Of a DNA stretch of 64,000 bases, positions 13,701-27,779 are shown piece after piece. The stretch's first letter is position 1, and the number at the start of each line of letters is the position of its first letter. The position numbers were made by a program, and so were the translations under genes. Source of the stretch: Paralichthys olivaceus. Lineage: Eukaryota; Chordata; Actinopteri; Pleuronectiformes; Paralichthyidae. The notes under the pieces were generated by a model. That model was not told the origin of the DNA. It searched no databases and saw nothing but the letters and a program-made list of their open reading frames with translations. The DNA is taken from assembly GCF_024713975.1 (NCBI RefSeq), contig NC_091104.1, forward strand, positions 16,573,580-16,637,579, given 5' to 3'.

Positions 13701-16700
13701 GGGTTGAGTTTATTAGTGATACTCAAGTATTGGATGCCTCATCGCTTGCTTGTGCCATTACCTCTTTTAAAAACATCATTGAAGTTCAATACATCCAGGG
13801 ATAGGTTGGGCCATGAAGGATCCCCTCCCCCCTCACTGAGATGTCGACTTCAAATGCAGCCTCTGAAGGATGTAGCCCTTGAATTAAGACACAGCTTGTA
13901 TTTGCTAAAAATTAGCATGTTAGCGATGCTTTGATGCATCGATGCTAAGATGCTTTTGTCATTAAGTGCAAAGCAATAATGTTTTAAGTAAAGCATCAAC
14001 TGAAGATTCTTAGTGTTGATTAATAGCTCCCTCATTTCTTGACTTTACTTAACTTCTGAAGAAAACTGAAGGAATGTATTGATACACATAAATCGTGTAA
14101 AATAAGTTGGAAGTCACTTTTATTTGCCCACATGTAGCATGTTGGCCTTCAGCTAGTGTATCTTCCTTGACATTTATTAGTGAGCCACACACCAGGAAAA
14201 CCACAGGGCATATCTTGCCACCAGGATTTATTTTTCCACATATGGTCCCTTTATAGAGCTATAATTACAGAACTGTCATTTCCATAAATCCATCATAAAA
14301 TCCAAGTATAACCCTGTGGAATGAAAATATTTTTGTTTTGGATTTTCACTGTGATGAACCAGTGCTGGAATTATTACCAATAATTCATCATGTTTTATTT
14401 TGCTAACTTTGACTTTCCATCACTCAGATTTAAGCAGTTTTCATTGTCGTACCATTTCTTGGGTGGCTGAGTGTATACATCTGAACCATGGAAGGATTTC
14501 TTGGGTGTCTGTCTGCTCCTGCGGCTGGTGCATGGAAGCAGGTACGACTAAAATGATATCTGTTGAAGGAATGCAGTGGCTGACCACAGTTATGAATGGA
14601 GGGAAACTTCACATAAACACAGTTGCCTTGTTTTAATCCAGCTTTATATAATTTAAACAAGACAGCTTTTAAACTGTATATATCCCGTCAGACTTCTCAC
14701 TGGGCTTTGATCCAACCGTCTGACTTTTCCAAATGTGTCAGACAGACTCACAACTGATTCACAAACGGCAACCTGTCTGTCTTTTCACCCCAAAATATAC
14801 AGACATTTTGTTTCTTTGGATAATTTTTCAGAGTGATTTTTCTTCTCAGTCTTCCTTAGCAGAGCACCATTTTAAGTACATTTTGTGACAACATCAGCTA
14901 CCAGCCAACTGTCTGGGTGGAAATAGTACCACCAGTCTTTAAGGACCCACGAGAGAGCAGGAGTGAATTACAGCACTTCTCGCTAATTTATCACAGCCCA
15001 GGGTTCAAACTTCAGCTGGAGAGACTCTTCATATCGTGGCCAGGATTCTTCTCAAGAAGAAACGTGCTGCCAACAAGAGCAGCCACAGCTGCAGCGGAAA
15101 ATAAAGCCTCTTTCTTCAACATGAAATTTGCTGCGTTGACTTTGGTGTTACATTTTGCCGCATTCACTTCAAAAAATCGGGCACCGAGTTCAGCACCTCT
15201 CTTTAGACTGAATGCACAATGTCACATCCCACCTCGAAAGTTCTCTTTCAACACTATAAATGGGAAATTTACATTCAACTCTATTACAGTATAATGTAAA
15301 AATCTGAATAATAAACTACATGGAAACAGCTTCAACTGGGCTACTGCGAATTCAAGTAGTCAAAGCAGCAAACAGCGATGAATAATCAGGACCTATTACA
15401 TGTGACCACTACAAACAGTGGAATGAAAAAAACAGCTCACTGGCTAACTGGCAAGCAGTGTATGTTTCTCTTATCATACTTTCTTAGCCCCAGAAGTTAC
15501 AGCAGAGACCAACAAAGCCACAGGTAAAGGGGATATGACCCAATTTAAAGGTGACCAATATGAAACATCCTGTTACCTTGAATGAAATTATGTATTTAAA
15601 CACTGTAGAGGCCCAACAGAGTGTACTAATTAAACACAAACAGTATGCGCTTGAACTTTTGTCTATGGACGACAGTTTTTGGAAGGAGGCAAATTTCTCT
15701 TTTGAGTACATTGAGTTGGATCCGAAAACCAAAACAATGAGATAAAAGACACTAAAATGCTCCATAAAGCTGAGTATAAGTATAAGCATTCCTACATGCA
15801 TCCTTTTTTACAGACAGGTAGTAATTTTATTCAATTTTTAAGTATTAACTATTGATTACAGGTGCTTTAAAATTAGAGTATGATCTTGATATGTCTTAAT
15901 GTTAGTCAGTCATATGTAAAGTGACCTGTTGTCAGATACAGATACATTTTAAAAACTGTTTTCAAAAAAAACCTCTAGAACTCAACTATCTGGCAAAATT
16001 AACAACCACGTTTACACTCCTGGTGTGGAACATCATGAACTTTTGATAATCTCTGACACAGACGGTTTAGTAAGTGACTGGGCTTGAAGAGAAGCAGTTC
16101 CCGTAACCAGTCAAAGAACGACAAGATGCTGACCGCCCCTCATCAGACATTTGCTCTTTCTTTGGCAAATTCCAAAGGAGTGACATGTCCAATAAAAGAT
16201 GAAACATGTTTTCACTGTTGCTGTGAAATGCTGCATCCTGACCAGAAACAAAATCTGATTCTCACTTTCTGTAACTGCTGGATCGTTGATTGCGTTTCGT
16301 ATCGTATAACCAGCGTTGGATCCAGTCCTCCAGATGTGTAAATGTAGACAGATTGCAAATTATCCAGTGATTGAATCACTGTAGGTTTTCTGGCTGTAAT
16401 AAATAAACAGGTTGAGCATTTCAAGGTGTCTCTCTTGTAAGTGGTTTTTGATGTTGGCCTAGAACAATATCCCAAATACAAAAGTATTAAAAAAAGCTCA
16501 ACTTTTTATCAATAACTAACCTCAACAAAATGTATTTTAATCAGGATACTTAATTACTGTTCATATGAATATATAAAGTAAGATTTTGTTTGTTATCACC
16601 AAATATACATTTCATTGAACTGAAATGCTGCAGTAGTAGCTCGTAATATACATAGTATTAGTTTTTAATATTAGGTATTCAGAGTGTGCATGTCAGTCTG

Positions 16701-19229
16701 TATGTATACAAGTTGAATCTGAACAAACCTAGCTGAGTAACTGCCGATGCATTTAGGATTTACTTCAGTTTCTTTCATTACATGGCAACAGTGTTTACTC
16801 AGGCCTCTCAGCAAAAATCCCTAAAGGCCTCTCTGCACTGCAACAAGGAATCTGTATGACTCTTTTTGGCTGTGTACTTATAAGGCAAACTTATTGCAGA
16901 TGTGTGATAAAGATGAGATGCAATTTGGGGGAAACAACACCACATTTTTTCACACATTCTTATCTCTGGTAATATACAATAAAACCTGCAATAAACGAAC
17001 AAATACTCTGTCGTCACCTCTTACTTTTGGAACCAACATCAATGTTGTTTTCATATGATTTGTCATAAAATGATGCATCACTATGTCAGTCTAGACATGT
17101 TGTAACAAGTGGTGTTTATCGATCAGGTGCAGACTGAAAGGAATCAGACTTAATCTAAACGAGATGTTTAGTTTTGAAGAAATAACAAACTCTGACTCAT
17201 AGATTTCAGTAAAAAAATCTAAAGGGGCCTCATCAGTCATTATAGGCAGAGTGGAAAAGAATGATTTGATTTATTTCGAGAAGTCTACCCCCGTTTCTCG
17301 AATGCAGACTTCATGTCTTGAGTGAACAATCATTGGTATTGCTGTCGCAGTTTGGGATGTTCATACACTGTATGTTTCTATTTTTGTTTGCTTTGGTTAC
17401 ACAACCTATAAATCCTTCACTTTGGACAACAATTAAAGGCCTGATTGTTTTTTGCAGAATTAACAAACAGCAGATTGTTCTGGTTTGTGCGCTGGTGGTA
17501 CCACATGCCATACCAGACATTCCAGTCACCTCCATTGACAAATCCTGCATGGCTCAAGATCTTAAGCCTTTAGCATACACACTGAGTCACTGCCAAGTGT
17601 GTTATGTAATTGGAGTCTGCTGTTCCTGGGACTCGTACGGTGGCTGTCGCTCTCGGCAGGACACAATATGAAGACAGTGGCTTCCAAATAAGGGCAACAC
17701 AACTACTGTGTCATCGCTAAAACTCCCCAAAATCTCCCAGACAGGAATGGTATGTACTCTGAAGGAAATGATCATTTCCACCTAAAACTTTTGATCTGTG
17801 CTGTTTGTTCCATTTGCATTTTTTCTTTCACATGAATTTTTATGCGTTATCTGCATGCTCAGTAGTCTGAGCAAGCTTGTGATTGTTGATCTTGAGAGGT
17901 TCTTTCCGGTGGAGTCATGGCTGATGTTATGGGATTTTTACTCTCTGAATGCACTGAATGATTGTTCCTCAGGCAGTCATATTTACTGTGGTAGCTGGAG
18001 AGGTGCTACTGGGCCACACAGACTCTTCAGTGTTTTGTCTAATGATGATTAAGACAATGTTTCAGAATGATCTCCTCCCAGTTGTCGGAAGAGTTTAATC
18101 AAAAACAGCCTGTCTGCAATCTTCAAATCGCTTTTATTTATGGTTGCCAAATGGGCCAAGAAGTCTATTATAATTTGGCTGCTTCTTCAAAGGTACCAAC
18201 ACACACACTCGCATGCCTCCCAGACTCTCTGTGGTGAGGATTCGCCACTTTAGAGGTGTGAAATAAAACATCTGGGACATCTGAGCGCAACACGTGATCA
18301 GATCTGAAAGACATTTTAATACTTCAATTACCTAATAGCTTACAGGGGAATACGTTCTTTTCCCAGATACAAAAGGGAGGCTGAATCATATTTTATACAT
18401 TTTATGACTTTTTTGTGTGTGTGCGTGTGTGTGCTCAATTAGGTGTGCTAGAGTTCATTGCTTATCCACCAGTGGTTTTCATTTACATTATCCAAATACA
18501 ATTACCACTGGGAGGTCATGGTAAAGTACAGTATTAGTACATCAACAGCTAATCATAATTATTTTTTTGTAAATCTAATTATGTGCTTGTTGCTCTAAGT
18601 GATGTATTTCATGAGGTTTTGTACCCATAGTTTAGAAAATGGATTATGTTTTTATTGCGTTGGGAGGATAGAAACCATTGACATGTCATAGCAGGAAAAA
18701 GCCTAGTGTAATTAATAACACTGACAGTGGCTGCATTCCATTTAGGTGAGCCAGTTCCAAGCATTGTGAATGCTGCATCACCGGAAGAGCTTACTGAGAC
18801 ACTTTGTGCAAGAAAACCATTGTTCATTTTATCAAGTTACAACTGTTCCGTTATCAACCCTTCTGCCTATATTACAAGTTGAACCATCTGCCCTTTTGGT
18901 CTATTCATTGATATTCTTTGTGTCAGAAACTGACAGTATCACTAAGAGGAGTTGATACATTTCTGGAACAGAGGCACAACCTTGTTGAACCTGCAGCAGT
19001 GGATTTTTTGCCACAATCTGCATGAACACAACACCGACAACCTTTGTAAATTTGATAAAGCTAACCACTTAGCAGACATTAGCTGATCTATGAATTTAAT
19101 TCCTAAATAATTGCCACTCATCTGTTTTGGTTTCAACCAATATGTGGCGTTTCATATCCTAAAGCCAAACTCTGTCTATCTGCCATTTAATGTTGAGCAG
19201 TCAACTTGACACAAGTTTCTCCCTGAACC
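7787..19229. other. Large gene-free stretch
   Basis: No recognisable exon, RNA gene or intact mobile element was found in this 11.4 kb. There is a C10 run at about 13,586-13,595 and AT-rich tracts near 11,600-12,100. Open frames of 60-130 codons occur at the rate expected by chance and show no domain signature. Conserved non-coding elements could be present but cannot be seen from one genome. Confidence 0.55.
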
Positions 19230-19335
19230 TCCCTATTGCTTGCTCCCCAAAAGTGAAGGCTAAGCGTAATTCGCATGGTGGCTGGTTGCAGTATAGGTCA
19301 TAAATCCTGCCTCCTCCATATAAGTGAATGTTAGG
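19230..19335 (+). mobile_element. MITE fragment of the ACTGTATATAAA family
   Basis: It carries the family words 'ccccaaaagtgaagg' and 'ggtggctgg' followed by 'ataggtcataaatcctgcc' and 'cctccatataagtgaatg'. The same order occurs at 2,150-2,290 and, inverted, at 30,605-30,690. It is an internal fragment without terminal repeats. Confidence 0.5.
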
Positions 19336-22239
19336 GAGCCATTTGACATTACCTATCTTCATATTGTACATTGTTTATATAAAAAATATTATTATATATA
19401 GTTAGATCCTATAGCAGTGGGATTAAAAAGAGCTTTGCTTGAGTATTGTATTGACTACAACCTTTTTTTGCCTGTACTTCAAACTAAGTAATTTCACTTC
19501 TCCATGAGTAGCCTGTATCAGTTTTTTTTTCCAACCCTTTCCATCTGCCAGGATTGTGTGAACCACTGATCCATTTTCATCTGTCAGACCATAAAACTAT
19601 TGCCAATATCCAGACAACAATTAACACACGTGATTTGTGGAACAAAATTGGGAGAAAGTTAAACACATAAACTCTTTCTCCAAAGTTTCACCATACACTT
19701 ATCCCACACCAATCACTGAGGAAAAACAAAAGACAAATACTTTTATGACGACTTTCCATCAAATCTTGTTTATAAACCAAATGATTGCATTCCAGCATGA
19801 TCTGAGCGCGGTGCCAGAGGCAAAGGACAGTACAAACTGAAATAGCAGATTTAAAATTGTTCAGTGAAGTGTTATGTTGACCACTCTCTCTGCCGGAGCT
19901 GGCTGCGTCTGTTTTTTGTCTGGGAGAGAGTTGCTGCTCTGCCGTTTCCCTTGCTCCTTCCCTCCTTCTCCCTGCTGAGGTAAAAATGAGTCACTGATTT
20001 AGCAGCAGCAGCTGGTCTCCGTCATCCCCGGTATCGCCCAGGATTCCACAGGAGACCAGCTGCCGAATCCTTACTCTCTGACAACATCACTTCCCCTTTA
20101 CCCTTTTATAGACATATTCGGTGGCGGCATAAAGTCCTGTAATGATAATATCAATGATGATTCGATTTTTGTAATTTATGACTTTTGTTTAAACAACTTT
20201 GTTCAACTTTGGAAAGTACAATACTGGAAATGTTACTGCTTCATTTCAAGAAATAGAAGCTTTAGAGGATATACATCATAGAAATGAGTGCTATTCTTCT
20301 CTCAGAGGCCACCTACAGCAGCAGGAAACAGGCCTCGGCAGCTGAGCAGGGGTTTACAATAACACTCCCTCTTATTAGGGACTTGACTCTTTGACGACCT
20401 CTACACATAATCTTTACAGTGGCTTGAATTCTCGCTATGTGTTATATAAGCATCTCATTTATATTTCTTAGGTGGCATGCGATTAAAAGCCAACGGAAAC
20501 ATAGGAAATATAATGTTTCCCCATCTACAAGAATGAAATAACCTCGTTATTACAAAAATTAAAGACAATCAATCCAATGGCTGTCAAGATGAGACTAAAA
20601 CTAAAGATGTCAGCCTGCCAGTAGTGCTAGAGGAAAGTGTGTAGGCAGACGGTGAATGTCTGTACAAAATTTCATGCTCATCCATCCAAAAGTCACTGAA
20701 ATATTTCAGTATGGGCCAAAGTGGTGGACCAAAGAGGGATTCCCTATGATGATGCTAGCATGGCTAAAAAAAACAGCTGTACTGTGTAGTGTAAGGGAGG
20801 ATGTGGACGATCTGCGATTGGTCAACTTCTTTCCGCCGTTTGATCCTGAGCGTTGGAACGCTCGTTGGAACAAATTCTTTCAGGGTTTTCTTTGTTTTCC
20901 TTCGGAGAATAACAATGAACCATAAAAAATGGGAGGTATCTATTTTTGTCGGAGCTGTTGATTACGGACGAGTGGATTCCATGACTGAATGTTGAAACCG
21001 AGGTGTTTAGTTTTCCCATTCCACTGGCTGAAAGGACAGGCAGGTCTCTGTCTCAATCTTCCTTCCCTGTTTTCCTGTAAAGGAGGCGTCATAGCGTGTG
21101 CTGCTTATTTAAAGAGTCGCTATGGAATCTCATGTCCCTTCTGTTTGGACCATGCAGGCCCTGTGGTGGAGTTGAGAGCTGGAACTGTCACTGCCCACTA
21201 ACAGCTCATTCTCAGACTGACCATTCTGCTAGGTGTTTATCCACGGGGCTTTGTGGAAAATACTGCCTGAATTCTTGGGAGACACGCACATTTCTTGCCA
21301 TCCTTTCACCTGTTTTGTTTTCCAGGTGGAGTTCTGCTGGACCTACCCGAAACCCTTTCTCCACTTCTTCATGTGCAGTTTATCGCTCCACCTCATCAGT
21401 CTTCAGTTTCCTAAAAAAGGCAGTGGAAAGAACCAAATGGGTTTTGCCTTGTGGATATAGCAAGATAAAATCTCGAGCTCACTTTTACCTAGTAATTGTT
21501 GCTTTGGACCTTTTGTCGAGCATTAAAAATGTAGCTTTAGTGACTTTGGCAAGCTGAGGAAGTTTTCATAACAAAGCACAAGGCACTGTTGTTTTTCAGC
21601 TCAATAGTGAATGATGTCTGGAGCAAATTCATTCATTGATCCAAAACATTATCTCCGAGGATGATTGGGCACAGTTTGTTGTCCTTGGGGGATGTAATCT
21701 TTAATGACTAAAAGCTTTGCAGAAATAAATCATAGAAAGTAAATAAAACCATGAATTCCAGTAGAAGCACATTCTTCCTCTTCATTCTTTTTTCCACAAT
21801 AGCCATTCAGTGTATTGTGTAACTCTGTATCGCAGTACTTTGAAGATAGATATAAGATCACAGTAATTGATGAGTGGATATAATCCAACATGCTGTTTGG
21901 AGTTCTATCTCATCAGTCTCACTGCTCACATTCACACTCCTAACACTGTATCAGAGTTGCTGCTAACTAGTTTATAACTAGTAAAACACATTGACGTACT
22001 TATTCTGTAGAAGTCACAGAAAATTGAATGTGCTATATGTGTCATGGAGATAGTGCTCAGCAGGACTCTTCGTACAATATGGCCATAAGACTAGGACAAT
22101 GGCTTTTTTCAGCATTTCTTTGGCAGTTGATCAGTGTTAAAAGCTGCAGGAGGAGGCTAATGGAGTGAAGTACCAGCCACAGTGAGGTGTTAGCATGGAT
22201 ATGGAGAGAAAACAACAGTGTCTTCTTTGCCAGCTAGTT
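19336..22239. other. Non-genic stretch with an E-box hairpin
   Basis: No coding exon can be supported. The 153-codon frame at 21,096-21,557 shows no domain, signal or splice logic. The notable item is the inverted repeat at 20,008-20,063 described separately, about 20 bp after a consensus AP-1-type TGAGTCA at 19,987-19,993. Confidence 0.5.
20008..20063. repeat. Hairpin with 13-bp perfect arms containing E-boxes
   Basis: Left arm GCAGCTGGTCTCC (20,008-20,020) and right arm GGAGACCAGCTGC (20,051-20,063) are exact reverse complements, separated by 30 bases. Inside the loop ATCC and GGAT can extend the stem. Each arm contains the E-box CAGCTG. Whether it acts as RNA, as a paired transcription-factor site, or has no role cannot be decided here. 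Confidence 0.7.
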
Positions 22240-22505
22240 CATATAGACTGTATGGATGACTCATCATCAAGTGTACATTTTTCTGGTAAGTTTGGTTGGA
22301 TGCAATAAAAACTGGGTGAAATGTCATGATTGACAGCTAAGATTGACTCAAAATTGGTCAAATTGTACTGGAGGCACCTCGCTACAGTGGTTCCATCCAG
22401 TAATTGCTACTGTGCTGCAAGATGGCAATGTTCATGTCCGGAATATTTGGCTTTATTTCTGGATAGTGTGAGGACCCGTTATCTATCTCTATATAAAGAC
22501 TATGG
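22240..22505 (+). mobile_element. Non-autonomous TIR element (MITE), copy B
   Basis: It begins 'catatagactgtatggatga' and ends 'tataaagactatgg', an imperfect inverted pair that matches copies A and C. Internal words 'tcatgattgacagc', 'agattgactca', 'caagatggcaatg' and 'ttatttctggatagtgtgagga' match copy A. It lacks the 'cccaaaagtgaagcc' segment, so it carries an internal deletion near the left end. Confidence 0.75.
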
Positions 22506-25500
22506 TTCACATCTTACGTCTATACATTTGGTATATGTAATTTCGCAGATTGCGCAGCATGAAGCATCTAAAAACAAAACATTATCTGACTCTATATTGA
22601 TCATTGCAGTAATACCACTCCAGATCTGTATAGAATTTCCCCACCTTAGCTGCAATTCTAATGTCTGGGCTAGCCGACTGCTCTGACAGTGACTCAAACT
22701 GTGTTTTTGTAAAACACATGGTAAATGTAGCAGCATCTGTTTGTTGATATTTTGCTTGGTGAAAATCCTTTTGGTCTGGTCCACATATGAGGCCAGTTTG
22801 TTACTGTACAGTTCTTCACAAACATTTGGTCAACAGTGGTAGGCTGCATCAACAAAAGTCAACACAGCTTGGGTAAAGAGCTGACAACACAACAAAGGCA
22901 AAGCATGTGCATGGGAAAGCTGTGTTTCCACAATAATGTAAAATATGGTGTAAATTTTCAAAAACTCAAAAACCAGGGAGCAAATGAAGCATAATTCCAA
23001 AATGTCTAACTGTTAAATCAAATGCATGCAGATATGTTGTTGAATAATATATAGTACATATCATAGCAAGAGAGCACATACTTTTTTAATTATAAAGTTT
23101 ACAGACTTTTGCCAGAAACTCTTTTACTGCTACAAACAGTTCATTTTTGTGTTGCATTGGACACCAACCAACCCAGGAGAAACATGCCGAGGGTTATTAT
23201 CACCAGGAATAAAAACGCTCCTGACTTCAGCATGGATTAATAAAGATGTCTGGACTGATTGCAGATGGAACAGCTCTGCCATGCTCTGAGTGAATGCTGA
23301 TTGTCCTCAACTGTAATTGCTCATCATTGGGACAAATGATCACTTAAGTGTAATACGTGGATGAATGGTTAATTGTGTAGATCTACAGTTAACAACAGTT
23401 ACTGATAATGATCAAGATATTATTATTGGACGTTGACAAGCCTTACACAGATTAGCCTGTTGTGAGCTATTAAACAAATTCCGTGGCTCTTGTTGGATGT
23501 ACAGAGACTGGACACTCCTTGTGTGTGAGCTGCTGTGTGTTGTTTGGCTCCCAGGCTTCCATGACACTATGCCTTTCAACACCGGCCAGATGAACTTTCC
23601 CTCTCATTCAATTTCAGTGAGTGCTTTTATCATATTCTCACATTCTGCACAGCTCTGATGAGAAACTGACTAAATTACTCCAAAGCTCACAAGGAGCGGG
23701 AAAGAAACTTTTTTTGTTTATACTGTATACTCTGGAAATAAAAATGTGTTTTACTGGAAACTTTCACTCTCTACGCTCTGAGGTCATCTTGATTGAACCT
23801 TCTCGTCCTGGGTATGTTCTGTCCGAGGTGCCGCTTCACACCCCATTTTAAATACTTGTGCAGTGCCTGTGTTGAATCATGGCTGTTTGGAACGAGCTGT
23901 TTGCTCCGCAGCCTACTTCACAAATATTCCTTGTCATTAGTGAGTCCTCCTCTTACAGTTTTACAATATACTGTACTGTTTTATTGTTTGTGTGCTGGAC
24001 ATTGTGTGCAGAGTTTCACTTCTGCAGATTGAAGTTAGAAAACTTTGTTGTAATCCTACCTGGTTTATTTGCACTGCAGATTTTATAGTAAATGTTTCCT
24101 GGCTAATAATTTGAATAGTTTACTTCTGTTATCCTTTCATAGTTGTTTTTGTAAACAATGCAATCTTCAGACCCAAGTTCACAACCTTTCAAAATAAAAG
24201 CTCTATAGTTCGGCTCGATGGAAAGCATTACAGCAGCAAAACAAACATCAGGCTTTTAAGTAAACTTGCTAAAGAGAAAGTGATTCTATGATTGTTGTTG
24301 CCATGATGGGGATCACCCGTGAATATCTGTGTGTCCAGAAGACACGTTCAACACAGTCCTCAGACTAATGGAACACTGCCCCCGCCCCCACTGACTTCCA
24401 CTGGTTGCCTGTTAATTAATTATTTTTTAACATGTCCAAATCTTATGACACTCTGCACTGCAATTTCTCTGTCAATTTGCAATACAAACGCCAAGTTTGA
24501 AACCAATAAGTTGAATGTTTCACAAGACATAGGTTCCATTGACAAACAGAAAGACAGACAGACATTTGTAGAACTAGTGGGTGGATGCTGCAGTGGCAAG
24601 TCCAAAGAAATCAGCAAATTAAAAAACTGATCAAGGCCAAGCTGTGGAGCAGATCTTCCATAATCGCTGTCAGTTAGTGCTCAATCTGAATTTAGATGAG
24701 CACAAAGAATAGGCAGCTGAAACAAGCCTCAACATCTGCAGCTCTCCTCCTCTCTTCCCTTCTTCTCAGAAAGTATTGCCATCAGACACCCCATCGTTGA
24801 AAACACCTTCGCCCCATCATCTGGTCCTCTTTAACACCCGTCACCGGACCCGCCCGCATGGGCTCAGTTTTTGTGTGATACTTCAGCTGGACCTGGCAAC
24901 TACTGTTTTTTCTTCATTGCTGTTGGACCATGAAGGAAGAAGTAATTTTTTTACTGCCACCTCATGAAGGAGTCATTTCTCCACTTTCCAAAGGCAACAA
25001 TCGGCACATGTTGTTTTTTGCTAGAGCTGACAGTGTTTCATTGTGTAGAAAAAGGCCAACAATAATTTTATTTGGAAAAAAATGTATGCAAATATATGCA
25101 CTTCCATCTGTTTGTCATCTGTGAGCCTCGGAAACTGTTGCTATGAAGAGAGGCTGTATATGATTCCACAGCCAGCTGACCATAGGAGGAGCGGATCCAA
25201 GCTGACAGCAGGTCAAATGGCAAACTACGATTCCACTGGGGATGGTGGAAGTGAGAAGAGGACATGAGGAGGCAGGGAAGACGGATTTGAGTCATGCAAC
25301 ACAAAAGAGTGAATCACGCTGCTCTGCAGGATCGTGTAACTGGTGCCTTGATCCGTCACAGTTGTGGAAATGCTGGAATCTATGTCATGATTGGAAAGAC
25401 ACTCCACATGTGTACGCCCAACAGGAGTGTGTGCTGACAAGCCTTCTCACTTGTTGATTAAGTCACAAGTGAAAATATACATGCATACACACGTGTCAAA

Positions 25501-27779
25501 AAGGTGATTTTCTCATTGATGATCTTTCTAAAAGGAAAAAATCATTCAAGAGAAAACAAAATCTTTTCTATATACATGTGAATGACAGTCATGCACTGAA
25601 CCAGGCATGACGGCAACTCTTCCTTTGTTTAATTAAGTTTTTGGTCCAGTACTACATTCAAAATGCACAAATATGAAATACATAATAATGTTGGTTTTCA
25701 CTTTTCACTTTTTGCAACTTTTGACTATGCAGTTTTTATAACAATATTCAGAATTCCATATTCCATTTGTGTATTCCCAGTTTGGCATTTATTTCATATT
25801 CAGCTGTTTCTAATTAGGACATTATAGGACTCTGCGTTGTTGAGAATCCAAATAGACGACAGTTTGCAAGACTGAGACAGAGATACTCCCATCTTAGGTT
25901 ATTGGTGTCTACATATCTGCATGTAAACAGGAATATTAGTGGAATTTGTTTTTTCATTTTGTGATATAAACAGAAGCAATATTGTCATTTTCGAATCAGA
26001 GCAAAGAACTGAATATTTTGTGCATGCAAATGTCATCTATTATAATAAAAAATAGATATATATAGGTATATCAGTTCTTGAGAACCCTTGAAAAAACATC
26101 CATCTATTCCTTCTCTTCAACTGCACCATCTTTTTTTCTCTACATACGCACATTCCCTGCTGGTCAGCATGTGTTCAGCACGTGTAAATAGCTCATGGGT
26201 TTTGGGGATTCAATTGAATCAGCAGAATTTTATTCTTAAAATGTGTGTGATTATATTAAGGACATGCAACCCAAACTCACCACTATACCTTTCGAAAACA
26301 CAAACCTACCTTTTAGTCTGAGCTGTTCTTTGTCCCCTTGCTAATGTCTAATTGAGATGACATTGGAGCAGACGGCAGAACACGTTTGAGGTGGCAGTAA
26401 AAACACAGCAGTCTGCCACGGGACTGTGTATCCTATATTCATGTTGGTTTAGGTTTGGTGGGAGAACAAATATTGAAGTCTGATTTTGAAATGACGGTTA
26501 TGCGCCTCTTTTCTCCGGAGCTTACATAAAGAGATGGCGACCACAACATCCCTCCTTTTCTCTGTGCAGCCACACAGCACCAGCCTCACCAGACATCTCG
26601 TATGACTGCTGTCAGCATGGTCATTAAGTCTTTCAGTCTGGCTCTGTTTAAACAAGCTCCTCTGGTGGCCAGTGGCCACACAAAACCAATTCCCAGCCCT
26701 GCGATGATTTGCTTTTCTCTGCCCAAATTCATGCCTCGGTCCATTTAATGGGTAGTCAAACATACTTATTCCAAGGTACAAAAAACACTCCGACTCTTGT
26801 TTTTCTTTGCTTCCATTCTGCTTGCAATGGTACAAAACCTGCCTCCACCTGTGTCTGTCATCACCCCTTGTGAGGGGGCACTCTTCTATTCACCAGAGAC
26901 TGAGCTAAATGCTATAGTGCAAACAATGATGATGCTACAATGCTAACGTTTAGTAGATATACTGTAATATTTACCATGTTTCTCATACAACATATCAGCC
27001 TCATGTTTCCCATAGAGGTCAGGGGCCCTGCAAAGTCAATAGGCTTCATCTTCTGAGGACCATGAATGTCCATCCAGAAATTGATGGCAAGTGAATCCAA
27101 AATTGTTAAAATGTTTCAATCTCAGCCAAATGGCCCAAATTAAGTGTAATTAATGGATAAAACATTTATGCACCATTTGTGTCAAAGAACAGCACTTTGT
27201 TCTCTTGGTATGTTTTAACTCAAAGATGCCAAGTTTAATTTGGTCTGAATCACACTGATCCAGACGGTCCAGAAACAGAGACATAAGGTATCTTCTCGAG
27301 TCCAGACAGGGGACATACCTATCTGTCTGAATTGTAGCATTTCATCAGGCCAAGGACATCAATGTTCACTGATGACAAAACCGTCTGGTACTGCTGGACA
27401 GATTCCCTGAATATTTGGTAGTCCATGATGTGACGGGAGGAGAGAAGTTTGTTCTTTCAAGGCTACATCGAGGGCTACACATTTTTTATCCCTGAGCTCT
27501 TTACAAACACTGAAAACCACCTTAACGTCAGTAGGACAGTCTTAGTACGATGACATTCTTTCAAAACAAAACTAGAAACCATCTCCCAAAGATGATTACC
27601 TTTACAGCCTGAAATGTGGCTTTTAAGACAAAGACAGCTTTCAATGTTGCTCTCTCTCTACCCTCTTTTCATTTTACCTCTTGCTCAATTACAGGCGATC
27701 CTCCATCCAAACTCAACACACATACATTCCTGCCCCTTTTCAGCCAGAACCAGCAGCCACATAGGGCGCTCTTGAGTGT
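22506..27779. other. Non-genic stretch
   Basis: No exon, RNA gene or intact element is supported. Frames up to 128 codons (26,449-26,835) lack any domain signature, and the remaining sequence is AT-rich single-copy-looking DNA. Confidence 0.55.

Noticed and set aside
14917..15294. 125-codon plus-strand frame
   Set aside because: It does not open with an ATG at its stated start, shows no family features, and its second half is generic AT-rich sequence.
21096..21557. 153-codon frame, the longest in the gene-poor half
   Set aside because: No recognisable domain, patchy composition, and no promoter or splice logic. A frame of this length is expected by chance in 64 kb on six frames.
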